Origin: Micromonospora purpureochromogenes
Lineage (GTDB): Bacteria; Actinomycetota; Actinomycetes; Mycobacteriales; Micromonosporaceae
DNA length: 64,000 nt
Direction of reading: 5' to 3'
NCBI RefSeq assembly: GCF_900091515.1
Contig: NZ_LT607410.1
Location: 3,224,001 to 3,288,000, forward strand
Shown: positions 43,501 through 50,906 of the stretch, one piece after another
Layout of the letters: the number at the start of each line of letters is the position of its first letter
Numbering within the stretch: the stretch's first letter is position 1
Program-made: the position numbers and the translations under genes
The notes under the pieces: generated by a model
What the model was told of the DNA's origin: nothing
Seen by the model: the letters and a program-made list of their open reading frames with translations, nothing else
Databases searched by the model: none

Positions 43501-43530
43501 TTGACGCCCGTCAGCGCCAGCGGCTAGGTT
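43501..43530 (+). promoter_or_regulatory. Sigma-70-like promoter for the SGNH hydrolase
   Basis: TTGACG at 43501-43506, an 18-base spacer, TAGGTT at 43525-43530, 67 bases upstream of the ATG at 43598. It lies in the 332-base space shared with the divergent ligase gene; the rest of that interval (43266-43500) shows no gene, and the ligase promoter is not obvious. Confidence 0.5.
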
Positions 43531-43597
43531 TCTGGACCATCGTCCGGGCGGTGCCGATCATGGACGCCGACTCCGGGCTGCCAACGATGGAGGTTCC

Positions 43598-44908
43598 ATG
43601 TCGACCCCGAAGAGATGGCACGTCATAGCTTCCGCGGCCACCGTGCTGGTCGTGGCCACCCCGGCAGTGGTGGCCAGCGCCGGCCCGTCCGACACCGACA
43701 CCACCCGGCACGGGCAGGGCGAGTGGGCGGGCAGCTGGGCCGCGGCGGTCACCCGCGGCAACACCGTCGGCCTGACCAACACCGGTCTCAACAACCAGAG
43801 CATCCGGATGATCGTGCACACCAGCGTCGGCGGTGACCGGCTGCGCGTACGACTGACCAACCTCTACGGCGACCAGGCCGTCAAGGTCGGCCACGCGACC
43901 GTCGCCCGGCCGAACACCGCGACCCCCGACGACCGGTCCGACATCGACGCCGGCACGCTGCGCGAGCTGACCTTCGGCGGGGCGACCTCGGCCACCATCA
44001 ACAAGGGGGCCGAGCTGCTCAGCGACCCGCTCGACCTCGCCGTCGAGGAGCAGGAGGACCTGGTCGTCACCCTGCACTTCCCGGTGCTCACCGGACCGGT
44101 CACCTTCCACGGCCAGTCCAAGGTCACCAACTTCATCGGCGCCACCGACCTGACCACCGCGGCCGACGGCGCCGGCTTCACCATCCGGCCCAACTGCTGC
44201 TGGATGTTCCTCTCCGGGCTGGACGTCGAGCGCCGGCACACCCCGGGCTCGATCGTCGTCCTGGGCGACTCCATCGGCGACGGCAACGGCAGCACGGTCA
44301 ACGCCAACAAGCGCTGGCCCGACCTGCTCGCCGACCGGCTCGTCGACGCCCGGGCCGAGGTGCGCACCCCGGGGGTGCTCAACCTCAGCCTCGCCGGCAA
44401 CCGGCTCAACCACGAGGGCCCGGAGCCGGGCGCCGGTGGCTTCCCCGGCTATAACGAGCTGGGCCCGAACGCCCTGGCCCGGCTCAACGAGGACGTCTTC
44501 CCGCAGACCGGGGTGAAGACCGTCGTCACCCACCTGGGCATCAACGACATCTGGATGTCCGGCGACTCCGCGGAGCAGATCATCGCCGCGCTGCGCCAGG
44601 TCAACCAGCAGGTCAAGGCGCGCGGCCTGGGCAGCCTGGCGGCCACCCTCACCCCGTACGAGGGGCACGGGAACCCGGGGGTGTGGACGCCCGAGAAGGA
44701 CGCCACCCGGCAGGCGGTCAACAGCTGGCTGCGCGGCGCGGGCGCCCACGAGTTCGACGGGGTGCTCGACTTCGACGCGGTGCTCCGCGACCCGGCGCAG
44801 CCGAGCCGGCTGCTGCCCGCGTACGACTCGGGTGACCACATCCACCCGAACGACGCCGGCAACCAGGCGATGGCGGACGCCGTACCACTACGACTGCTCG
44901 GACTGTGA
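43598..44908 (+). CDS. Secreted SGNH/GDSL hydrolase
   Basis: A 436-residue exported esterase-like protein. The signal peptide MSTPKRWHVIASAATVLVVA is followed by a beta-rich N-terminal region with LRVRLTNLYGDQAV (about residues 81-94) and the SGNH domain. Block I is VVLGDSIGDGNG (Ser in GDS), block II SLAGNRLNH (Gly), block III THLGINDIW (Asn) and block V DHIHPNDAG (Asp and His). All catalytic positions are present. The substrate could be an acetylated polysaccharide or a lipid ester. It has its own promoter and a strong terminator immediately after the stop. Confidence 0.9.
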   Translation: MSTPKRWHVIASAATVLVVATPAVVASAGPSDTDTTRHGQGEWAGSWAAAVTRGNTVGLTNTGLNNQSIRMIVHTSVGGDRLRVRLTNLYGDQAVKVGHATVARPNTATPDDRSDIDAGTLRELTFGGATSATINKGAELLSDPLDLAVEEQEDLVVTLHFPVLTGPVTFHGQSKVTNFIGATDLTTAADGAGFTIRPNCCWMFLSGLDVERRHTPGSIVVLGDSIGDGNGSTVNANKRWPDLLADRLVDARAEVRTPGVLNLSLAGNRLNHEGPEPGAGGFPGYNELGPNALARLNEDVFPQTGVKTVVTHLGINDIWMSGDSAEQIIAALRQVNQQVKARGLGSLAATLTPYEGHGNPGVWTPEKDATRQAVNSWLRGAGAHEFDGVLDFDAVLRDPAQPSRLLPAYDSGDHIHPNDAGNQAMADAVPLRLLGL

Positions 44909-44912
44909 CACC

Positions 44913-44945
44913 GGTGGGGCGGCGGGGGTGACCCGCCGCCCCACC
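44913..44945 (+). terminator. Terminator/attenuator before the P450 operon
   Basis: Perfect 14-base arms GGTGGGGCGGCGGG (44913-44926) and complement (44932-44945) around a 5-base loop, 4 bases after the SGNH stop and only 25 bases before the P450 GTG. Either the P450 operon starts at a promoter within this hairpin region or it depends on read-through. Confidence 0.8.
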
Positions 44946-44970
44946 GTCCATCCTGGGAGGAAGCACCACC

Positions 44971-46188
44971 GTGGACGTCGACGAGATCCTGACCGGCCTC
45001 TACAGCGAGCAGGGTCGGCAGAACCCCTATCCGTGGTACGCGGCGCTGCACGGGCACGGACCGATCAGCACCGTGCCGGCCCGCGCCGAACACCGCACGA
45101 TCACCGCGGTCGCCACCGGGTACGACCTGGTCGACCAGGTGCTGCGCGACCCGCAGTGGTACAAGCAGGCCCCGCCCGGCTGGCAGGAGCAGGAGATCCT
45201 GCGCACCTTCAACTCCTCGATGATGTTCGTCAACCCGCCGGACCACACCCGGATGCGCTCGGTCTTCGCCAAGACCTTCACCCCGCGCCGGCTGGGCGCC
45301 CTCGAACCGGTGATCGTCCGGGTGGTCGACACGCTGCTGGACCGGATGGCGGAGGCGGGCGCCGACGGCGCCGAGACCGACTTCGTGGCCGACTTCGCGT
45401 ACCCGGTGCCGGCGCTGGTGATGGCCGAGTTCATCGGCCTGCCCGAGTCCGACCTCGCCTGGTACCGGCAGCGGGTCGACTGGATCGACGAGTTCCTGGA
45501 CGTGGCCGGGAAGACCCCGCAGCGCCTCGCCCTGGCCAACCAGGCCGCCGAGGAGCTGCGCGCCTACTACCGGGACCTGATCGCGCACCGCCGCGCGCGG
45601 CCCGGCGAGGACCTGATCAGCGGGCTGGTCGAGGCGGTGGACGCCGGCGACGTTCCGCTGACCGAGGAGGAGCTGATCAGCAACCTGATCGTGCTCTTCA
45701 ACGCCAGCTTCGTGACCACCGTCTACATGTTCAGCAACGGCCTGCCGCTGCTGCTCGCGCAGCCCGACGTCGTCGCGGCGCTGCCCGGTGACGACGCGCT
45801 CGCCCGGGGCTGCGTGGACGAGGTGCTGCGGCTGGCGAGCCCGGTGCACTTCCTGGCCCGGGCCGCGCCGGACGACACCGAACTCGGCGGCGTACCGGTC
45901 CGGCGGGACGAGAACGTCCTGCTGATGATCGCCGGCGCCAACCGCGACCCGGCCCGCTTCCCCGATCCCGACCGGTTCGACCCGCGCCGGGACGGGCCGC
46001 CCTCGCTCGCCTTCGGCGTCGGCCCGCACTTCTGCCTCGGCACCGCGGTGTCCCGGCTGGAGGGGCGGCTCGCCCTGCCCCGGCTGCTGGCCCGCTTCCC
46101 GCGGCTGACGGTCACCCGGACACCGACCTACAGTGGGAGCCTCTTCCTGCGCGGCATCGACAAGCTCTTCGTCTCGACCGGCGGATAG
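44971..46188 (+). CDS. Cytochrome P450
   Basis: A 405-residue class I bacterial P450. The heme-ligand loop FGVGPHFCLG contains Cys355. The ExxR motif is DEVLRL (EVLR) near residue 287, and NRDPARFPDPDRFDP is typical. The I-helix region reads NASFVTTVYMF where the usual sequence is AGxET(T); the acidic residue of the acid-alcohol pair is Val, so oxygen activation may differ, as in some P450s that use substrate or water networks. GTG start with GGGAGG about 10 bases upstream. It is the first gene of the P450/hydrolase/Hmo/HpgT operon. Substrate might be an aromatic or carrier-bound amino acid. Confidence 0.9.
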   Translation: MDVDEILTGLYSEQGRQNPYPWYAALHGHGPISTVPARAEHRTITAVATGYDLVDQVLRDPQWYKQAPPGWQEQEILRTFNSSMMFVNPPDHTRMRSVFAKTFTPRRLGALEPVIVRVVDTLLDRMAEAGADGAETDFVADFAYPVPALVMAEFIGLPESDLAWYRQRVDWIDEFLDVAGKTPQRLALANQAAEELRAYYRDLIAHRRARPGEDLISGLVEAVDAGDVPLTEEELISNLIVLFNASFVTTVYMFSNGLPLLLAQPDVVAALPGDDALARGCVDEVLRLASPVHFLARAAPDDTELGGVPVRRDENVLLMIAGANRDPARFPDPDRFDPRRDGPPSLAFGVGPHFCLGTAVSRLEGRLALPRLLARFPRLTVTRTPTYSGSLFLRGIDKLFVSTGG

Positions 46189-46196
46189 GAGACGGC

Positions 46197-47300
46197 ATGC
46201 CCCTCGACCCCCAGGTGGTGGCGTACCGGGCCGCGCGGGCCGCGGCCGGCACGCCGCCGCTCTACACCCGGACCCTCGCCGAGGCCCGCGCCGCCGACCT
46301 CGCCGCGATCCGCGCCGGCGGCGGCGACGTCGAGCCGGTCCACGAGGTACGCGACACCCACGTTCCCGGCCCGGCCGGCGACCTTCCGGTACGGGTGTAC
46401 CGGCCGGCCGGTGACGGCCCGCTGCCCACCCTGCTGTACTTCTTCGGCGGCGGCTGGACGTTGGGCAGCGTGGACACCGCCGACGGCATCTGCCGCCGGC
46501 TCGCCAACGCCTCCGCAGGCCAGGTCGTCACGGTCGGCTACCGGCTCGCCCCCGAGCATCCGTTTCCCGCCGCGGTGCACGACTGCCACGCCGCGACGGC
46601 GTGGATCGCCGGGCACGCCGAGGAGTTCGGGGCGGACCCGGACCACCTCGTCGTCGGCGGCGACAGCGCCGGCGGCAACCTGGCGGCGGCGGTGACCCTG
46701 CTGGCCCGCGCCACCGGCCCCCGGCTCGCCGGGCAACTGCTGGTCTATCCGAACACCGACCAGCGGGCCGACCGCGCCCCGGCCGGTGACGAGGACCCGC
46801 TGCTGTTCAACCGGCACTCCGTCGACTGGTACCGGCGGCACTACCTGCCCGACGAGGCCGACGCGGCGGACCCGCTCGCCTCCCCGCTGCTCGCCGCCGA
46901 CCTCGCCGGCCTTCCGTCGGCCCTGGTCGTCACCGCCGAGTACGACCCACTGCGCGAGGAGGGGGAGCGGTACGCCGAGCGGCTGCGCGAGGCGGGCGTG
47001 CCGGTCACGCTCAGCCGGTATCCCGGGATGATCCACGGGTTCTTCGCGATGCCCGGCGTCTTCGACGCCGGCCGGCGGGCGCAGGACGAGGCCGCCGCGT
47101 TCCTGCGGGACCGCTTCGCGCTGGGCGGCGCGGGATCACCACCCGGCGACGCGCGGCCGGCCGGCGAGCCTGCCGCCGGTGCACTCGCGCCCGGCGGCTG
47201 GGCCGACGGCCCGTGGCCGGCCGGCGAGCCTGCCGCCGGCGAGTCGGCCGGTGACGTCGCTGCCGCCGGAACGGGACCGGGTGGGCCGGCCGATGGCTGA
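46197..47300 (+). CDS. Alpha/beta hydrolase of the hormone-sensitive-lipase type
   Basis: A 367-residue carboxylesterase-like protein. The nucleophile motif is GGDSAGGNLAA (Ser near residue 160), the acid is in EYDPLREEG and the histidine in PGMIHGFFAM. The oxyanion-hole motif, normally HGGGW, reads FGGGW. The last 60 residues are a Gly/Ala/Pro-rich tail with a duplicated PAGEPAAG unit and are probably disordered. It lies 8 bases after the P450 and overlaps the Hmo gene by 8 bases, so it belongs to the same pathway. Its role (ester or lactone cleavage) is not known. Confidence 0.83.
   Translation: MPLDPQVVAYRAARAAAGTPPLYTRTLAEARAADLAAIRAGGGDVEPVHEVRDTHVPGPAGDLPVRVYRPAGDGPLPTLLYFFGGGWTLGSVDTADGICRRLANASAGQVVTVGYRLAPEHPFPAAVHDCHAATAWIAGHAEEFGADPDHLVVGGDSAGGNLAAAVTLLARATGPRLAGQLLVYPNTDQRADRAPAGDEDPLLFNRHSVDWYRRHYLPDEADAADPLASPLLAADLAGLPSALVVTAEYDPLREEGERYAERLREAGVPVTLSRYPGMIHGFFAMPGVFDAGRRAQDEAAAFLRDRFALGGAGSPPGDARPAGEPAAGALAPGGWADGPWPAGEPAAGESAGDVAAAGTGPGGPADG
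47155..47239 (+). repeat. 25-bp direct repeat within the hydrolase tail
   Basis: Two identical 25-base copies at 47155-47179 and 47215-47239, spaced by 60 bases and in the same reading frame, each encoding PAGEPAAG. It probably arose by a small tandem duplication in the disordered C-terminus. Confidence 0.85.
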
Positions 47301-48441
47301 TCCGGTGCGCTCCGACCTGCCGACGCCCCGGCCCGCTCCGGCCGGCCCCACCGACGACGGGCCGCCGGTCTGCCTGGGGGACTTCGCCGAGCTGGCCCGG
47401 GCGGCGGTGCCGCCGGGTGTCTGGGACTACGTCGACGGCGGCAGTGGCGCCGAGACCACCCTCGCCGCCAACCGGGCCGCCCTCGACCGGGTCGCCGTGC
47501 TGCCCCGGATGCTCACCGGGGTGGACGATCCCCGCACGGCGGCGACGCTGCTGGGCCGGGAGCAGGCGATGCCGGTGGCGGTCGCGCCGATGGCGTACCA
47601 GCGGTTGCTGCACCCCGACGGCGAGTCGGCGCTGGCGGCGGCCGCCGGCGCGGCCGGGGTGCCCTACGTGCTCAGCACGCTGAGCAGCACCACCATCGAG
47701 GAGGTGACCGCCGCCGGAGCCGGGCCGGTCTGGTTCCAGCTGTACTGGCTGCGCGACCGGGCGCTGGTCGCCGACCTGCTGGACCGGGCCCACACCGCCG
47801 GCTGCGCCGCGCTGATGGTGACCGTCGACGTGCCGGTGCTCGGCCGGCGGCGGCGGGACGTGCGCAACGGCTTCGCGTTGCCGCCGGACGTCACCGCGGC
47901 GAACCTGCCCGGCGGCCGGGACGACCTCGCCCACACCGGCACGCCCGGGGTGTCGGCGATCGCCGCGCACACCGGCGCGGTCTTCGCCCCCGCGCTGACC
48001 TGGGCCGACCTGGACTGGCTGCGGGACCGTACCCCGCTGCCCCTGCTGGTCAAGGGCATCCTCGACCCGCGCGACGCGGTGCGGGCGGTGCAGGTCGGCG
48101 CGGACGCCGTGGTGGTCTCCAACCACGGCGGCCGGCAGCTCGACGGCGCTCCCGCCACCGCCACCGTGCTGCCCGAGGTGGTCGCCGCCGTCGCCGGCCG
48201 CGCCGAGGTGCTGCTGGACAGCGGCATCCGCAGCGGCACCGACGTGCTGCGCGCGCTCGCCCTCGGCGCGACCGGGGTGCTGCTGGGCCGGCCGATGCTC
48301 TGGGCCCTGGCGGCCGGAGGGCGGGCCGGCGCGGAGACGGCGCTGGCGCTGCTCGCCGCCGAACTGCGCGACGCGCTCACCCTCGCCGGCTGCGCCGACC
48401 CGGCGGCGGCCCGCGACCTGCGTACCCTGATCGGAGGCTGA
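47293..48441 (+). CDS. hmo: 4-hydroxymandelate oxidase (FMN-dependent)
   Basis: A 382-residue member of the FMN-dependent alpha-hydroxy-acid oxidase family. It has PPGVWDYVDGGSGAETTLAANR at the N-terminus, the RRRRDVRNGFALPPDVTAANL segment seen in glycopeptide Hmo proteins, the active-site VVSNHGGRQLDGA with catalytic His and Arg, and DSGIRSGTDVLRALALGA for FMN phosphate binding. Hmo oxidises 4-hydroxymandelate to 4-hydroxybenzoylformate. It lies between a hydrolase (8-base overlap) and the HpgT-like aminotransferase, and the HMS producing its substrate is about 41 kb upstream. The first 25 residues are a loose extension. Confidence 0.88.
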   Translation: MADPVRSDLPTPRPAPAGPTDDGPPVCLGDFAELARAAVPPGVWDYVDGGSGAETTLAANRAALDRVAVLPRMLTGVDDPRTAATLLGREQAMPVAVAPMAYQRLLHPDGESALAAAAGAAGVPYVLSTLSSTTIEEVTAAGAGPVWFQLYWLRDRALVADLLDRAHTAGCAALMVTVDVPVLGRRRRDVRNGFALPPDVTAANLPGGRDDLAHTGTPGVSAIAAHTGAVFAPALTWADLDWLRDRTPLPLLVKGILDPRDAVRAVQVGADAVVVSNHGGRQLDGAPATATVLPEVVAAVAGRAEVLLDSGIRSGTDVLRALALGATGVLLGRPMLWALAAGGRAGAETALALLAAELRDALTLAGCADPAAARDLRTLIGG

Positions 48442-48444
48442 GCC

Positions 48445-49788
48445 GTGGACGAACCGGTGGACCTGGACCTCGCCTCGTTGCACCCGGCCGTCGACGACCC
48501 GGCGTTGAACTCGATGAACTTCCTCAACGAGGTGGCCCAGCACTGGCCGGACGCGGTGTCGCTGGCCGCCGGCCGCCCGTGCGAGGAGTTCTTCGACGAC
48601 GACGCGCCGCGCCGCTGGCTGGACCGGTTCCGCCGGCACCTCGTCGAGGACCTCGGGCAGCGTCCCGAGCAGGCGCGACGCACCTTGTTCCAGTACGGCC
48701 GGACCAAGGGCGTCGTCCACCAGCTCGTCGCCCGCAACCTCGCCGTCGACGAGGGCGTCCACGTCGACCCCGAGGCGGTCGTCGTCACGGTGGGCTGCCA
48801 GGAGGCGATGTTCCTGGTGCTGCGCGCGCTGCGCGCCGGGCCCCGGGACGTGCTGCTCGCGGTGGCCCCGACGTACGTGGGGCTGACCGGCGCGGCCCGC
48901 CTGCTGGACCTGCCGGTGCGGCCGGTGGCGGGCGGCCCGGCCGGGGTGGACCTGGCCGACCTGCGCGACCAGGTGCGTCGGGCCCGTGCCGAGGGACTGC
49001 GGCCCCGGGCCTGCTACGTGATGCCGGACTTCGCCAACCCCTCCGGCGCCAGCGTCAGCCTGGCGGATCGGCGGCGCCTGCTCGACCTGGCCGCCGAGGA
49101 TGAGCTGCTGCTGATCGAGGACAACCCGTACGGCCTCTTCCCGGCCGGCGAGCAGGGCCGGCTGCCCACCCTCAAGGCGCTGGACACCCGGCGTCGGGTG
49201 GTCTACCTCGGCTCGTTCGCCAAGACGGTGCTGCCCGGCGCGCGGGTCGGGTACGTGGTCGCCGACCAGCGGGTCGCCGGCCGCGACGGCACCGTCGGGC
49301 TCCTCGCCGACCAGCTCGCCAAGATCAAGAGCATGGTCACCGTGAACACCTCGCCGCTGGCCCAGGCGATCATCGGCGGGGCGCTGCTGGAACACGACTG
49401 CTCGCTGGTCACCGCCAACGTGCGCCAACGGGCGGCGTACGGCCGCAACCTGCGCCACCTGCTCGCCGGTCTGGCCCGGCGGTTCCCGGCCCCCTCGCCG
49501 GTGCGCTGGAACGCGCCGGCCGGCGGGTTCTTCGCGGTGGTCACGGTGCCGTTCCCGGTCGATGACGCGCTGCTGCGCCGCTCGGCGGAGCGCTACGGCG
49601 TGCTGTGGACCCCGATGGCGCACTTCTACGACGACGGCGCGCCCGTCGACGCGCTGCGCCTGTCGGTCAGCGCGGTCACCCCGGACCAGATCGACCTCGG
49701 CCTGGACCGGCTCGCCGCGCTGGTCGCCGACGAATTGACCACCACCGGCTCGCCGAGCGCGCTGGTCAATTCCGATGCGGTCCGCTGA
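48445..49788 (+). CDS. hpgT: 4-hydroxyphenylglycine aminotransferase
   Basis: A 447-residue fold-type I PLP aminotransferase. It matches the HpgT pattern: LHPAVDDPALNSMNFLNEV at the N-terminus, SLAAGRPCEEFF, TLFQYGRTKGVVHQL, PDFANPSGASVSL, EDNPYGLFP, and the PLP lysine Lys260 in LGSFAKTVLPGARVGYV. HpgT converts 4-hydroxybenzoylformate to 4-hydroxyphenylglycine, usually with tyrosine as amino donor, which regenerates hydroxyphenylpyruvate. The GTG start follows Hmo by 3 bases with GGAGG 7 bases upstream. The 3' end overlaps the convergent LacI gene by 23 bases. With HMS and Hmo this completes the Hpg route. Confidence 0.87.
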   Translation: MDEPVDLDLASLHPAVDDPALNSMNFLNEVAQHWPDAVSLAAGRPCEEFFDDDAPRRWLDRFRRHLVEDLGQRPEQARRTLFQYGRTKGVVHQLVARNLAVDEGVHVDPEAVVVTVGCQEAMFLVLRALRAGPRDVLLAVAPTYVGLTGAARLLDLPVRPVAGGPAGVDLADLRDQVRRARAEGLRPRACYVMPDFANPSGASVSLADRRRLLDLAAEDELLLIEDNPYGLFPAGEQGRLPTLKALDTRRRVVYLGSFAKTVLPGARVGYVVADQRVAGRDGTVGLLADQLAKIKSMVTVNTSPLAQAIIGGALLEHDCSLVTANVRQRAAYGRNLRHLLAGLARRFPAPSPVRWNAPAGGFFAVVTVPFPVDDALLRRSAERYGVLWTPMAHFYDDGAPVDALRLSVSAVTPDQIDLGLDRLAALVADELTTTGSPSALVNSDAVR

Positions 49789-50821
49789 GCTCGCCGGAGC
49801 CACGGGGGATCAGCCGGCTCGCCACCAGGTGGGTCGTCGGCCGCCACTGTTCCCCGTCGAGCCGCCGAAAGATCAGTGACGCGGCGACCCGACCCATCTC
49901 GGACGGGTCCTGCGCGACGACCGTGACGGCCGGCTGGAGGAGGTCGGCGAGGGGGAAGTCGTCGAAGCCGACCAGGGCGACCTCGTGCTGCCGGCCGAGC
50001 TGCTGCAGCGCCCGGATGGCCCCGACGGTGACCAGGTTCCGCGCGGTGAAGAGCGCGGTGGGCGGTGAGCCGGCGGACAGCAGTCGGTGCACGGCCTCCT
50101 CCGAGGCCCGCTCGGTGTGCAGGTCGTGCACCATGGTCGCGGGCGACGGTCGGATGCCGTGGTCGCTGAGCGCTTCCTTGTAGCCCTGGAACCGTTGACG
50201 CGCCGTCGGGATGCTCCGCAGGTCGCCCAGGTAGGCGATGTCGCGGTGTCCGTGTCGGATCAGGTGGTGCACCGCCGCCGCCGCGCCCTCGTGGTTGTCG
50301 GTGAGGACAGCGTCCACCGGCAGACCGACCGGCGGCCGGTCGACGAACACCACCGGGGTGCCGGTGTCGACCTCGCCGGCGAGGTACCGCTGGTCGTCAC
50401 TGGCCGGGACGACGACCAGGGCGTCCGCCTGCCGCCTGGTGAAGGCGCGGACGAGTTCGCGTTCCCGCTCCGGGTCTTCGTCGACGCTGCCCGCGAAGAT
50501 GAGGACCCCCCGGTCCCGGGCGGCGTCCTCCAGTGCCCGGTGCAGGGCGGCCGAGAACGGGTTGGCCAGATCCTCCAGCACGGCGGCGATCGCCGCGCTG
50601 CGACCGCTGGACCGGCGGAGGCTGCTCGCGGTGAAGTTGGGCCGGTAGTCCAGTTGCGCGATCGCCCGCTGCACCGCCGCGGTCTTGGGTGCCGACACGC
50701 CGGCCTCGCCGTTGACGACCCGGGAGACCGTCTTCGGGCTGACCCCGGCGAGCATGGCGACGTCCCGCAGCGTCGGTCGGGCCTTGCCGGTGCTCGTCGT
50801 TGCGGAGGCGGCAACGTGCAT
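49766..50821 (-). CDS. LacI-family transcriptional regulator of the fructan locus
   Basis: A 351-residue LacI-type repressor. The N-terminal helix-turn-helix is PTLRDVAMLAGVSPKTVSRVV (about residues 16-36), followed by the hinge helix region YRPNFTASSLRRSSG and a periplasmic-binding-like sugar domain. It lies downstream of, and on the same strand as, the GH32 gene. Two TGACATCG-type palindromes at 53534-53646 between the GH32 and ABC transporter genes are its likely operators. ATG at 50821 is chosen with GGAGC upstream; an earlier in-frame ATG would add 24 residues. The likely effector is fructose or an oligofructan derivative. Confidence 0.85.
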   Translation of the reverse strand: MHVAASATTSTGKARPTLRDVAMLAGVSPKTVSRVVNGEAGVSAPKTAAVQRAIAQLDYRPNFTASSLRRSSGRSAAIAAVLEDLANPFSAALHRALEDAARDRGVLIFAGSVDEDPERERELVRAFTRRQADALVVVPASDDQRYLAGEVDTGTPVVFVDRPPVGLPVDAVLTDNHEGAAAAVHHLIRHGHRDIAYLGDLRSIPTARQRFQGYKEALSDHGIRPSPATMVHDLHTERASEEAVHRLLSAGSPPTALFTARNLVTVGAIRALQQLGRQHEVALVGFDDFPLADLLQPAVTVVAQDPSEMGRVAASLIFRRLDGEQWRPTTHLVASRLIPRGSGELSGPHRN

Positions 50822-50906
50822 GGGCGCTCCTACCGGGACGGGTGCGGCGGCGCGGGCGGGGCCACGACGTCCGCCGTGGCCCCGACCGAACATGATCGAG
50901 CCCAGG

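Noticed and set aside
47011..49803. A 930-codon minus-strand frame opposite Hmo and HpgT
   Set aside because: It is the high-GC antisense shadow of two well-defined enzymes.
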